In this document: piece by piece, positions 12,012 to 23,089 of the stretch
Position numbering within the stretch: position 1 is the first letter of the stretch
Layout: every line of letters begins with the position of its first letter
Assembly: GCF_905147365.1 (NCBI RefSeq)
Contig: NC_056425.1
Span: 5,649,501-5,713,500 of the forward strand
Reading direction: 5' to 3'
DNA: 64,000 nt
Source of the DNA: Aricia agestis
Taxonomy: Eukaryota; Arthropoda; Insecta; Lepidoptera; Lycaenidae
Made by a program: the position numbers and the translations under genes
The notes under the pieces: generated by a model
Database searches by the model: none
Told to the model about the DNA's origin: nothing
The model's input: only the letters and a program-made list of their open reading frames with translations

Positions 12012-12471
12012 ATAATACGTGACATTTTAATGGTTGTTTTCCCGCAGTAGAACGATTTACCTAATAGTTATAGTACTATCGAATCATGCAAGTTATTTTT
12101 TGAAAATAAAAAGGTTTTAAATGATGTAGTGTGGCAACTTTATGCCAATAGGCGCGAGCGGCGATGACACAATAGACATAACTACCAGTACTTCGACTGC
12201 TAAGAGACGGACGCGTAATAATACCTGTCATTTCTTTCGGGTTTGGCCAGGATAAGTTAAGGGCTGGCGCGCTGGCTGATATAATTTATTTTTAAAATGA
12301 AGATTTTGAAATAGAAATCTGACAGTTTTCTTTGCATGTGCCAAAATATAAACAACAACTAAATTTGTAGGTAACGACCCTAGCGACGACTTTTGTCATA
12401 ATACGTCAAATTTAAAAATTTCAACCTCAGTTCTAAGTCGGTATACTCTATAATTCGTATCTTGCGAGAGC
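12012..12471. repeat. Second copy of the 11.1 kb repeat with 301-bp intervening sequence
   Basis: Bases 12,012-12,156 match 11,111-11,256 with a few differences, and 'tatcttgcgagagc' resumes at 12,458. The 12,157-12,457 segment is either an insertion here or a deletion in the other copy. No clear inverted termini are visible on it. Confidence 0.6.
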
Positions 12472-13340
12472 AATGCGGTAGCGGTAGTAAAAAACTAAAA
12501 AGTATAAATTAAGGTGTATACAATAAAACACACACAGAACACAAATATGAATGCACCTTTCAAACTTTATTCGAGAAAGAAATTTTCTTCATACCGTATG
12601 CGTATTAGATCATTTTCATCTTCCAGATTGGAAATGCGGCGTGCATAATATTATGTCGGTGAGTTTTTAATGGAAACAACGATATAAGCATAAAAATCAA
12701 GACGTGTTCTGAATAAGGTTTTTTTAAATCACAATTGGGGAAAAAAAGGTAATATTGGCCTAAAAAGGAAAAAATAAAAGAATACGGGTACACAGATCTA
12801 CAAGGATGTGTGTACGTGGATGATATTGTCATGTCAAGGATGCAAAGTATATTTTGTGAGCGAAAAAGGCGTCTGCGGTTTTATTTCAGCTACATGCAAT
12901 GTTAATTGACATGGCTGGTAAAGGCAGCTGTGTCAAATGACAAGATGGCAACTTCTGAGTTTGCCCAAAAAACGAAAGCAAGCACCTACTCCAGTGTATG
13001 TTTATATGACCTACTCTTATGAATGTTGGATCTCCGTTCAGGATCATTTTACTCCAGATAGAGCCTTAAAGTCATGTATACAACGATCAATCTCGTACAA
13101 TACAGCAAAACACAACTCCACCGCTTGCCAACGCCATCTATTATCAACTCCCGATAAATTAAACTTTATTACGAGCTAGTTTTATTGGCCCTACACTGCG
13201 AAAATTACATGGGACTCTTGTAAAATTGAAATCGTAAACTCTTCTAAATTATTTTTGCTTTTATTATAGGTATGAGCATAACATTTAAAGGGTTTTAAGT
13301 TTTACTGTTAATAACTTCTTCGAGCATCAAAAATAATATT
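12472..13340. other. No supported gene
   Basis: Short open frames on both strands (for example about 80 codons at 12,937-13,179) have no recognisable motif, splice context or codon bias. I regard them as chance. Confidence 0.4.
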
Positions 13341-13354
13341 TAGTTTTTTAGTAA

Positions 13355-13500
13355 ATGACCCGGTGAACGCATAACTTTCCACCTTTCCTGAACGTCCATG
13401 AACATTTAAAGACTAAAATTAGCCAAATCCATTCAGACGTTTCCGAGTTATAGCAAGACTAACAAAATTTAAAATAAATTTTTGTTTATATGGATTTATT
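13355..13500 (+). mobile_element. LINE-type 3' tail, family L
   Basis: Diverged copy: 'cccggtgaacgcataacttt', 'gactaaaattagccaaatcc', 'cgagttatagcaagactaac', ending in AT-rich 'tttatatggatt'. Better copies are at 18,047, 22,600, 23,090 and 26,083. Confidence 0.6.
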
Positions 13501-14029
13501 CAAAATAAACTTCTAGTAAAATGCACTTATACTTTAGTTAACTTTAGTGATTGAGGGTCGGTTTGCGTTTTATTAGAATCACGAACACACCACACTTCTT
13601 CGTGCAAACAAATCCAATGAATCCAATTGATGGTTCCATAAAGAAAAGGTAAGAAAAATGATATATTATATTATAAAAAACTCAAAGCAGATATGTTACT
13701 ACCGCGCGCGTTGTGAAGCTTCAAATACGACCCAATTGGGTCGTCTTTTATTAAGTCTGTCTCTTTTATGTAAATGGCATTTCGTATCTTTTGTTTCACT
13801 TATCTGTCAAATTTGTCAATGTGGTTTGGAAGAGATTTAAACCGGAAAAGAGTATGAACGTAACAGATCTGTATAAGTAGAATATCATTGGGTAAGAACA
13901 AAACTTGTGTTTTGATGTGTTGGTTACAACTAGACAAAGATATTGCATTAGTCTACACTCAATACATACTTCTACTTTTTAACCAACTTAAATAGGAGGT
14001 TAATTTGATGAAATTTAGTATAAAGCTAC

Positions 14030-14112
14030 TTTAAGTCCCGGGAAAGGAAAAAGGATACTTTTTTTCCAGAAAATGTGCGGTTCCTAATCGATAATGATTT
14101 TGGCGCAACGGA
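14030..14112 (-). mobile_element. Fragment of LINE-type tail, family K
   Basis: Contains 'tttaagtcccgggaaaggaa' and 'ttttggcgcaacggagtaac', the complement of the family K head. Confidence 0.5.
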
Positions 14113-14434
14113 GTAACGAACATCAACTAGTTAAAAATAAATCATGCCTGATTCTGAATTTTGTAACCTTTCAACTAAAATGCATACCAAGCTGTACAAA
14201 ACGTCGTCGCAAGATTCAAGAAAATTACCGAGGCAGACTGTTTAACGTAGTTACCCGAAGCCGAAATAGTATAAGCCGAAGGGTTAATAAGAGGGAGTGT
14301 CGTTAATTCCGCCCTGAAGATGGCTGCTATTACTGAAGCCCTAGTGTCTAATTAAGGGAAAAAATCGGTTACATCGAATTCGACAGGTTTCTTTAATGTT
14401 TCGTTTTAGTTTTCCGAAAGAAAGTTTTTCTTCC

Positions 14435-14820
14435 TTTAAGAGTCCGGGTGCCATCGCAGTTCTCATACAAACGTAATACCAAGATAATTTCCCATACGAG
14501 AATATTTACTATACTTGAGTTATTATTCAGCTTACGATAGGAATTAGGATATAGATTACCTAGGCTCCTGTACAAAGTTTCACTGCAAAATATTTACATA
14601 CCAAAAATATGAACGATTACAATATTTACATACTAAATAATAATTGTAATCGTTCAAATTTTTTGGTATGTAAATATTTTGCAGTGAAACTTTGTACAGG
14701 AGCCTAGGTAATCACTATCTTTAGTTGAATAATAACTCAAATATGGTGAATATTCTCGTATGGGAAATGATCTTGGTATTACGTTTGTATGAAAATTGCG
14801 ATGGCACCCGGACTCTTAAA
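14435..14820. mobile_element. Foldback MITE with ~170-bp arms and TTAA ends
   Basis: Both ends read TTTAAGAGTCCGGGTGCCAT on their respective strands. Arms of about 170 bp (14,435-14,610 and 14,650-14,820) are inverted copies with scattered differences, around a short centre. The TTAA at each end is compatible with a piggyBac-type target. No coding sequence; frames here are mirror images of one another. Confidence 0.7.
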
Positions 14821-15056
14821 CTCCTAATGTTCTACTACTTATACTAAATTCCAGGAAATCGATTCTAGACTATTTGAGATTTAAATTTTTTAAGCTATTA
14901 CACAAATTTTATCGCGATTCGCGGACTTTGAGCGCGACGACCGGATCAAGAAATTCTGTAACGAAGAACAACTAACATTCATCTAACGTCGTTTCAGTTC
15001 GGCAGACTTCGGCTCGGTATGACTCGGGGCGTAGAGCTCGCCGCGTCGCGCGTCGC

Positions 15057-15095
15057 ATACTATTAACTGTATGCGACGCATACAGTTAATAGTAT
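15057..15095. repeat. 17-bp perfect inverted repeat, 5-nt loop
   Basis: Arms 15,057-15,073 and 15,079-15,095 (atactattaactgtatg and its complement) around cgacg. It sits just outside the left end of the second MITE E copy. Confidence 0.8.
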
Positions 15096-15097
15096 AG

Positions 15098-15365
15098 TAT
15101 ATACCTAGCGGAATAGAGCAACAATCTCGAGCTGTCAAACGAAACCGAAATTGGTTTACATCTGTGTGTAAAATATGTGTACGTATACATACACAAGCAT
15201 GATTGAACATGAATTCTATGAGATTAAATTGTCAACGTGTCGATAAGTGCCGACTGGACGTCAAAAAAAAAGTTCTGCTGTCATGTATCAGAAGTCTCTT
15301 TTTACCACGCAGTGTTACTGATAGTGACATCTCGCTTGCTCAGGCCTTTGTTTCTCTATTCCGGC
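15098..15365. mobile_element. MITE family E, second copy
   Basis: Matches 4,117-4,393: 'tacctagcggaatagagcaa' at the left and 'tttgtttctctattccg' at the right, with 'caacgtg' and 'gactggacgtcaaaaaaa' inside. Confidence 0.65.
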
Positions 15366-15753
15366 TATGCAATATAGCTTTACCGTGGCAGTCCCCGAGT
15401 GCTACGCGTATTTTTGTAGGAAAGGGGTAAATTAATCTTGTATATTTTAGAAAGGATAAACACATAAAGAATGCTAACGTATTGTTACAATCACACTGGC
15501 TGCTGACTGCTGGGTCCTGAGAATACATTTTACTTTGTGATCCGGATGCGGGCGACGAGTGGCTAATTGTCTAATTTTCTAACACACACACACACAGACA
15601 GTCATTGTTTTATTTTATTGATAGGATAAATCTTTTAGTAGCTGCGGTGATTATCTTTAATATATATAATAAGTAAAAAATGAACTACATACATATTTTG
15701 TGTATATATGAGTGGTTCATTTTTGTAGCAGTGATTCTCAAATCACTAGTTAC

Positions 15754-15797
15754 ATAAACATTGTATTTCACGTTCATACGTGAAATACAATGTTTAT
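15754..15797. repeat. 19-bp perfect inverted repeat, 6-nt loop
   Basis: Arms 15,754-15,772 and 15,779-15,797 (ataaacattgtatttcacg and its complement) around ttcata. It could form a hairpin; no terminator-like context, and no gene nearby. Confidence 0.8.
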
Positions 15798-15952
15798 TAA
15801 TGAATTAAATAAAAAAAACAATTTTTTTTAATGATAATATTATTATTTCTCTCTCTAAACGTCTTTATGTAAGTAGTAGATCACACGAAATAAAAGATTT
15901 CTTTACAAGGAGAACAGGAATATTATAATATTACAATGACGTTAAGGGTGGG

Positions 15953-16176
15953 TTTTTTCTTCTGGGTGGGTCACTTTAACTCATTTAACTATGCCTCTGG
16001 TCTCACTGGGCATAGTTAAAGTTAAGGTTAAGGTTATCGTCAAAAATGGCGTCTATTATGGACTTTTACTAGGAATTTGACAGTTCATTTGACAGTTTGT
16101 TACGGTTAAAGTTATAAGTAGTTAAAGTAAGTTGGTGCAACCCCGGAGTATTAGCTCCGTGGGTGCAACCCACCCT
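15953..16176. mobile_element. MITE family J
   Basis: Begins TAAGGGTGGGTTTTTTC and ends with the partly inverse 'ggtgcaacccaccctcag'. The interior is rich in 'gttaaagttaaggttaag' blocks. Confidence 0.5.
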
Positions 16177-16514
16177 CAGTATATACCTAATATTGTATTT
16201 CTTTCTCAACACGAATCTAGAGCCTACGAATTTTCGCCTTGTACATAACTAAATGAGTTCTAAGGCAATAATTTTGTATCTTCCGATCGCAAAATGTACT
16301 TCAACCAAATCGATATCAAAGTTTATACTAGGGTAATGATACCCCGTTTCATCCCCTATCCCTCGATGATGCAATATAATTTATAACAAATGTTTACACA
16401 CCCTACGAACACGGACTAAGCAATTCGTTCTGCTACAATTTATACACATTACTTTATTAATCAATAGTTCCCATGGTTTAGATGATGGCAAAGATTCCAA
16501 GATGAATTTTGAGG

Positions 16515-17246
16515 TTAAGGTGACGCCGCGTTAAAGTAAAAAACCTTGTAAGACATGTTTTAGAATGGAACAGCAAAAAATGGAAAGGGCGTAAGCGACA
16601 AAATGTTTTTTGTCACGTAATTTAAAAACCATAAATACATTTCATATAAGCTATGGGCAAATTAAAGTGTATGCTTGAACCAATCTATATACAAATTTTG
16701 GAAGCTTAAATCACTTTCCTCTGTTGACAAAATAGGAATTCCTTTTTTTACAGAGGTATTTTTGATTGATTATTCTGTGTTATAAAAGTTGACCAATCGT
16801 GTTATGCTATGGATAATTCAAAGACAAGGACATGATGAATACTGACAACGAACTTTAATTTCTTAGCTTTAGTCATTACCATGGGCGTACCCAGGTTCTG
16901 GGCCAGGGGGGGGCAAATTACCCAGGTGCCAGGGGGGGGGGGGGGGGGGGGAATCACCCAGGTTCTAGGCCAGGGGGGGGGCAAATCAGATTTTTCATAA
17001 GCTATGTGTTTATAAAGAATAAAACATTTATAATTTTTAGTTGTAAAAATATTGTATTGCAAACAAATGGCAAAAATTCGTTCTTAATTTTTAATTTTTA
17101 TAGATAAAAGTACTAGATAATATACTTAGTAGGAACGAACATGATCCAGGGGGGGGCAGGTCCCCCCTCGCCCCCCCCTCGGTACGCCCATGGTCATTGC
17201 TAAGAAAAATCGATATCGCTACAGCCAAATTATATCAAGGCGTTTA
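16515..17246 (-). mobile_element. MITE family A, copy interrupted by a second MITE
   Basis: The minus-strand copy starts at ttaaggtgacgccgcg (16,515) and runs to 'cgctacagccaaattatatc' near 17,240. Removing the nested 16,880-17,192 element plus one 8-bp duplicate joins 'ctttagtcattgctaagaaa', as expected from the 54.5 kb copy. Confidence 0.65.
16880..17192. mobile_element. Nested MITE with CATGGGCGTACC ends and 8-bp duplication
   Basis: The ends are exact inverses (CATGGGCGTACC ... GGTACGCCCATG). They are flanked by gtcattac (16,872-16,879) and gtcattgc (17,193-17,200), an 8-bp target duplication with one difference. This suggests a hAT- or P-type origin. The interior holds a pure G run of about 20 (16,930-16,951) and several 7-8 nt G or C tracts. 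Confidence 0.65.
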
Positions 17247-17796
17247 AGGCGACGCTATGCATCGACCATCACTATGCAGAAACATGGCTCTTATTTTCTT
17301 AGAACTTTCATCTGACAAGTATTTGTGTACTTAATATAACATGATAAGGCTCTCTAAGAGTTTTTCTATAATATCTATTTCTTAGCTTATCGGTCAGTTG
17401 TGTAAAAGTTGCATGCTGCGCATAGATGCCGTGATGCAAGCGCTTGTATGGGCTTAAATCGCGCTTGCTTTTCACCAACATTGTATATATTTTTTTATTA
17501 ATAAACTTTTTTAAGACTTTTCCGACGTAATGTAACGTGCAAGACGATGTTCTTCCATCTTACGACATTGGTAACTATAAAAAATAGCCGTTTTTATCTC
17601 AATTTTCCGCATAATATCAATAAAACAAACGGTAGTGTTTTAATTTCCCCATGGATCGCGAACACCTTTTTAAATGTATCCTCAGAGTTGATCGTAAACG
17701 AGAATTACGTAACGTTTCGTACATCGTAAAGGATATCATTATTATAGCCTCGAGAAAACTAAAAAATGCATAATATCACGAGTCAGCAATCAAAAT

Positions 17797-17978
17797 ACAG
17801 GGTCTAACAAAACTAAGTGATAATATTTTAGGGTCTGTGTTCCTTTTATAGAGTAAAAAAAAAGTAAGTAGCAGCGCTGAAAGAGGATTTTTGTAATACC
17901 CATACAAATCACAAAAAGAAATTGCTCTTTCAACCCTTAAGTATTATCACTTACATACTCGTATAACAAACACCCTGT
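17797..17978. mobile_element. MITE family B
   Basis: Starts ACAGGGTCTAACAAAACTAAG and ends with the near inverse 'caaacaccctgt', TA-flanked at the left. The arms carry 'gtgataatattttagggt' and its complement. A longer copy is at 30,889-31,142. Confidence 0.6.
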
Positions 17979-18046
17979 TGATTCTAAGAGCAAACACAGT
18001 TTACATCGGCTAGATCCCGAAAATACTTAACCAATTTTAGTGAAAA

Positions 18047-18193
18047 CTAGCTGTCCCGGTTAACTTCGTGTCACTTTAAAACCTTCCCAGGACTTCTACG
18101 AATATTTTAAGACTAAAATCAGCCCAATCCGTTCAGCCGTTTTCGAGTTTTAGCGTTACTAACACAATTGAAAATCCATTTTTATATATATAG
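18047..18193 (+). mobile_element. LINE-type 3' tail, family L
   Basis: 'actagctgtcccggttaact', 'gtgtcactttaaaaccttcc', 'ccgttcagccgttttcgagt' and a terminal 'ttttatatatatagat'. It is a 5'-truncated copy without coding sequence. Confidence 0.7.
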
Positions 18194-18512
18194 ATTGCAT
18201 ATTGAAAATTATAAATCACGGTGAACAAAGGGTGTCTTTTATCAAAGTAAAATGTAGAGTTTTAGGGGTAATACTTTTGAATAAAGCAGTGGGCAACGTC
18301 TAGTATTTACTACATAACAAATGTGAGACAAGATAGTTTATAGTTACGGGCATCGTTGCTACAAAGGGCCATTATGTCAGATACAGTTTGGCCCTTTTTG
18401 GCCCTAGGTCCCTATAAATATGCAAATACAGCGCTCCCCTCGCCAATCACGTTAGCGAAACTACTATTAACCGTCACAGATCACTACAATTTGTAGTCCT
18501 ACTAGATTATAA

Positions 18513-18555
18513 ATTAATTTTGAATTTACATCGAACATGTAAATTCAAAATTAAT
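18513..18555. repeat. 19-bp perfect inverted repeat, 5-nt loop
   Basis: Arms 18,513-18,531 and 18,537-18,555 (attaattttgaatttacat and its complement) around cgaac, six bases upstream of a SINE-A insertion. Confidence 0.8.
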
Positions 18556-18560
18556 TGTAT

Positions 18561-18894
18561 ACGTGGGAGAGCCATGCTTCGGCACGAATGGGCCGGCTCG
18601 ACCGGATAAATACCACGTTCTCACAGAAAACCGGCGTGAAACAGCGCTTGCGCTGTGTTTCGCCGAGTGAGTGAGTTTACCGGAGGCCCAATCCTCTACC
18701 CTATTCCCTTTCCTACCCTCCTCTATTCCCTTCCCTTCCCTACCCTCCCCTATTACCCTATTCCCTCTTAAAAGGCCGGCAACGCACATGCAGCTCTTCT
18801 GATGCTGCGAGTGTCCATGGGCGACGGAAGTTGCTTTCCATCAGGTGACCCGTTTGCTCGTTTGCCCCCTTATTTCATAAAAAAAAAAAAAAAA
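18561..18894 (+). mobile_element. SINE-like retroposon, family A (full length)
   Basis: Complete copy from 'acgtgggagagccatgcttc' through the head, C/T-rich middle and 'aggtgacccgtttgctcgtt' to a long poly(A) at 18,879-18,894. Confidence 0.75.
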
Positions 18895-19094
18895 GAACAG
18901 TACCCCCGATTTTGCTATATCAATCCATAGTTAAACGTCAAATGGTTGATTTTCGGAGTTTTGAACTTGGCCCAATAAGAGCTGCAATGTTTTAACGCTA
19001 GAGTAACACCAGCATAGACAGTAAACAAAAAGTTTTGTTTGGCGTTTGACAAAATTTCTGTCAATATTCTGATGTGAGCAACATAATATGTCGC

Positions 19095-19250
19095 ATCATG
19101 GTCGGATAACAGTTCGACAAGACTGTTTATGAACGTGGCGAGAAAAGGAACTAATGCTTCTATCATACAAAATTGTAATTTTTGACAGTTCTCCTTTACC
19201 AGCAGCGCCCATTGACATCATTGACATATTCATATAACGCTTTGTCGAAC
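19095..19250. repeat. Interspersed repeat family Q
   Basis: 'gaacgtggcgagaaaaggaa', 'tttttgacagttct', 'accagcagcgccc' and 'ttgtcgaact' recur at 44,355-44,515 inside the kinase intron. Function and ends undefined. Confidence 0.45.
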
Positions 19251-19689
19251 TGTATTTAACGTATCAAGTGCTAGTAGCTTTTTGCGAAATATTCCTTATC
19301 AAAATGAGTTGAAAGTCGATTCGTTTTGATGAATAAAACAATCATTTATGTCCTTTCAGAGGACTCTAGGTATCTCCATAAATCAAAACCATTTCAGCAG
19401 TATAAGCGTATAGATATCATACACACTTATAGTATTAGTACGGATGATGTTAAATTTTAAGACAGCAATAAAATAAGTGCCAGCAAAGTTGTAAAGACAA
19501 CCACAATGTCCGCTAGTCCACCACTTAAACTAATAGAGGTTTTGTCATAAAAATACACTACTTTATACTGTCGTCACCGCGGTCTGTGTGTTACAGCTAC
19601 ATTAAGATAAATAATGTACTATCCAGTTCGTAATAAAGTCTAGGGATCGTAGATACCACGTAGATACTTATGATATCAACAATTATTTT

Positions 19690-19888
19690 GAACTAGATGA
19701 CGCCCACACCTCTGTTGCGCCAGAATTCGTTTATCGCGTAGGAACCGTACATTTTTCCGGAGTAAAAAGTACCCTATGTCCTTATGTATTCCCATACCAA
19801 ATTTTAGTAAAATCGGTTAAGCGGTTTGGGTGTGAAGAGGTAACAGATAGACAGATACACTTTCGCATTTATAATATTAAGTAAGTAT
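19690..19888 (+). mobile_element. LINE-type 3' tail, family K (good copy)
   Basis: 'ctagatgacgcccacacctc', 'tcgtttatcgcgtaggaacc', 'aaaatcggttaagcggtttg', 'gtgaagaggtaacagataga' and 'tttcgcatttataatatta' in order. The fragment at 19,340-19,445 is a more decayed relative. Confidence 0.65.
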
Positions 19889-19984
19889 GGATAACAGTTC
19901 CCGCGACGCTCAAAATTCGAGTAAGTAATTTATTCAGTTACCAGTAATTATATTCTGTGGTATAACAATCCTTCTAGTATAAAT

Positions 19985-20290
19985 AACGCTTTCGTGGTTC
20001 AGGGATTTATAGCGTGGCAGGTGGCTCTTGACTCGGAGGTCGTGGTTCGATTCCCGCGTTGGAAACGTGTTGTTTCCTGAGTCCTGACAGACACCGTGTC
20101 TGACAAGATGATGCATGCTCGGATAGACTTTTAAAATCTGTCTTTTTTAAATGTCTATCCGAGCATGCATGTCGGTCGTCCATCCTACTGGGTTATGAGA
20201 GTAAAAGAATAGAGAGTGCTCTCGTGTACTGCGCACACACTTGGCACTATAAAACAGGCCACCTTCACCGAAACCGATGTGGGGGTAACA
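19985..20290 (+). mobile_element. tRNA-headed SINE, family C, rearranged copy
   Basis: 'ggctcttgactcggaggtcg' and 'ggttcgattcccgcgttgg' (B-box) mark the head, and 'tgggttatgagagtaaaaga' the body. Between them, 20,111-20,170 is an inverted duplication (arms of about 26 bp with one mismatch) that replaces the normal sequence. Confidence 0.65.
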
Positions 20291-20520
20291 AAATACGCAA
20301 ACTCAATACACACAATGACAAAGTCTAAGGTAATTTGGAGTTATAACAGAATAAACTTTTCGGGAGGCACCTTCACGGAGTTTCACAAACGACCCCTATT
20401 TACATTCTAAACTTCTAATTAACGCTATAAAGTCTAATCTTATTATCATCAATAACTTACAAATCTCAATCTAGAGTTTATAAAAGCAAAATAAGATTTC
20501 AGGTTGAGTAAGCAATGAAT

Positions 20521-20580
20521 TTTAGGAATAGTGGTTAATATATTATAAATTTTAGGAATAGTGGTTAATATATTATAAAT
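20521..20580. repeat. Two perfect 30-bp tandem units
   Basis: Bases 20,521-20,550 and 20,551-20,580 are identical, and the array continues with a partial third unit (tttaga). Confidence 0.9.
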
Positions 20581-20631
20581 TTTAGACATGGTATAACGTG
20601 GTTGGAAGCATTTTATTTGGGGATAATGACA

Positions 20632-20749
20632 TTTTTTTTATAAAATCAGGTTGCAAACGAGCAAACGGGTCACCTGATGGAAAGCAACTACCGCACTCGC
20701 AACATCAGAAGAGCTGCAGGTGCGTTGCTGCCTGCCGGCCTTTTAAGAC
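20632..20749 (-). mobile_element. SINE family A, 5'-truncated
   Basis: Inverted 3' part: T-rich start, 'cgagcaaacgggtcacctga', 'catcagaagagctgcaggtg' and 'ccggccttttaaga'. Confidence 0.65.
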
Positions 20750-21238
20750 ATTTGAGACATGACATTGGATACGGGTGTACATTTTTTTGATCTTTCAAAA
20801 AAAGAAGGTTACATTTAACATTATATTCGACGTGTGGATTTATCGTTTTTGTTTCTTGTTGAAAATTGTAAGAATGATTGCCCATATATTATGTTGCCCA
20901 TTCGTTATCATGGATATCAAGCATGGCCCAACGAAGTGAGAATTGAGATTAACCAAAGCTATATCAAAACATGTAACTACGCAGTGTATTAAAAAAACCA
21001 TCCCTGCGTCCAATTTAATTGTTGTATCCGCGGAGCATAAAATGAGATTTCCACATGGATGACACTGTAAGTGAAAACTCCAGTGTTGCCATAATTCCAA
21101 ATAACTTACTCCCTCTGTAATTTATTGGTAACAAGCGTAATTCAAGGTTTTAATGCAGATTTGCTGCAAGTTAACGATTCTACGAAGTGTCACAAAAATG
21201 ACAAATTAGGAGAATAGGATGAATAATATTTATTTTAT

Positions 21239-21382
21239 TATAAGACCCAACTTCACCGACGACTGTTAAAGTGAATGCTCGAATTATTATCACACTATCC
21301 TTTTTTCATGTGAATGAAAGAGAAGGCATGACATTTTAACAAGCTGTTAACACTAACAGACGTTGGTGATATTGGGCCTTAT
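21239..21382. mobile_element. MITE family D
   Basis: The ends 'ttataagacccaacttcacc' and 'ggtgatattgggccttataa' are inverse. The interior 'gacattttaacaagctgtta' matches 39,809-39,957. Confidence 0.65.
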
Positions 21383-21387
21383 AATTG

Positions 21388-21575
21388 CGAAAGTGTGTCT
21401 GTCTGTTACCTCTTCACGCCCAAACCACTGAACCGATAGTCCTTAATTTTTGTATGGACATACTTTGAGTCCCGGGAAAGGACAGGATACTTTTTATCCC
21501 TGAAAAATGTACGATTCCCGCGCGATAAACGAATTTTGACGCAACGGAGTTGCGGGCGCCGCGTCATTTACTTTT
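21388..21575 (-). mobile_element. LINE-type tail, family K, inverted
   Basis: 'gcgaaagtgtgtctgtctgt', 'ctcttcacgcccaaaccact', 'tgagtcccgggaaaggacag' and 'gcgcgataaacgaattttga' in reverse order. It abuts the MITE D copy. Confidence 0.65.
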
Positions 21576-21614
21576 ATTATAAATACCATTTTTACCATTT
21601 ACTTTTATTATAAA

Positions 21615-21910
21615 CTAGATGTCCCGCGCGGCTTCGCCCGCGTAAATTAGAAATTTTACAGAATCCGTAGGTACATTTTCCCATAAAAAATATTTCCCCC
21701 GTTTTTCCCACATTTTCCTGAGTTTCTTCTGTCGTATTAGTCTTAGAGTAATAATATAATATAACCTTCTCGATAAATGATGAGTCTTACTCGATAAATG
21801 ATCTATCTAACACTGAGATAAGTTTTTAAATCGGACCTGTAGTTTCTGAGATTGACGCGTTCAAGCAAACATACTCTTCAGGTTTATAATATTAGGTAGA
21901 TATAGATTTT
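21615..21910 (+). mobile_element. LINE-type tail, family M
   Basis: 'gtcccgcgcggcttcgcccg' head, 'tctaacactgagataagttt', 'tctgagattgacgcgttcaa' and a terminal 'tttataatattaggtagata'. Inverted relatives lie at 25,010 and 48,088 and a longer copy at 28,255. Confidence 0.6.
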
Positions 21911-21962
21911 TTTTAATTATCGCTTGACAAACTCGAGTCTCAATCTAAAAGACTATGATATG

Positions 21963-21990
21963 GTAGTGATGATGATGATGATGATGATGA
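21963..21990. repeat. (GAT)n microsatellite
   Basis: Nine consecutive gat/atg-phase trinucleotides; a shorter similar run occurs at about 2,375-2,392. Confidence 0.9.
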
Positions 21991-21999
21991 AGAATGTAA

Positions 22000-22400
22000 T
22001 TTGCATAGTAGCATATGCTTTCTGTTCTTAAAACAACGCCGAAACTCCCAAACTTGTATCTATAAAGAATCAGGAATTCTCTCAGCACCTTCCGAACCAC
22101 AGTATACCAGGTATATCTCGGTGCAAAATCTTACTTGTTGGTAGCATATGCTTAGAATACTTCTCACGAAACCGAAGTCACCATATGTTTCCCTATAAGT
22201 TTTGAGGAGTTCCCTCGATTACTTATGGATCCTTCATCAGATCATCACTTTTCTGAATATAATACCAAATTGGGATGATACCCTATATACCAAAAGAAAA
22301 ATTTTGAAAATCGGTTAACCAACGGCGGAGTAATCGTTGAATATAAGAAAACGAACATAACACCTCCCCCATTTTGAAAGTCGGTTAAAATTGTAGCCTA
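22000..22400. repeat. Retroposon-like repeat with 'aatcggttaaccaacg' end
   Basis: Contains 'gaaaatcggttaaccaacgg', 'cggagtaatcg', 'cacctcccccattttgaaag' and 'tcggttaaa', a block that resembles LINE or SINE 3' regions. 'gtagcatatgctt' occurs twice inside (22,010 and 22,142). No coding frame. Confidence 0.4.
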
Positions 22401-22599
22401 TGTGTTATTTATTTAATATTTTAATCAGCACATGAATTGAATAACAAAATTTTTTTCAAATTAATCGTAGCACCATCTGTCAGGACAAACTAAAATTGAA
22501 ATAGAATAATATTGAATGCGATGATAGCGCCGTCCGCCGGATCTAATGTAAAACATTCCAAAATCAACAACTCCTTATAAATAAGAAATTAATTGAAAA

Positions 22600-22763
22600 A
22601 ACATTTTCTAGTAGACCAAACTGTAAATCTAAACCATTCTCGAATCTCCACGAACACACACAAAAAATTTCATCAAAATTGGCCAAGATAAGATAAATCC
22701 GTTCAGCCGTTCTCGAGTTTTAGCGAGACTAACGAACAGCAATTGATTTTTATATATATAGAT
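22600..22763 (+). mobile_element. LINE-type tail, family L
   Basis: The last 81 bp (22,683-22,763) are identical to 23,161-23,241. Confidence 0.65.
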
Positions 22764-22796
22764 TTATCTTTCGATTTCTATATAGTCTTATTAAAA

Positions 22797-22879
22797 AAAT
22801 AATCGGACAGAGTAACAACTTAAGTTAGCTAAAATAAAAAAATAATCGGACAGAGTAACAACTGAAGTTAGCTAAAATT
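22797..22879. repeat. 43-bp direct duplication
   Basis: 'aataatcggacagagtaaca' recurs at 22,797 and 22,841 with the same continuation and one base difference. Confidence 0.85.
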
Positions 22880-23089
22880 GTGTTTATTTATGTACTATGT
22901 ATTTTGAGACTATGCAATTTTGTCGCGTTCGCGATTCACTTTCACTTTTGTTGAGTTTCAGAACGCGATATTAGGTCCTCCAACGCGCACGCGAATTTGA
23001 ACTTTATGCAGCGGTAATAAATTACAAATTGACTCTCCATTTTATTTAGAAAACGTTTGTATGGGAAATAGAAAAATGCTGTTTTGAGG

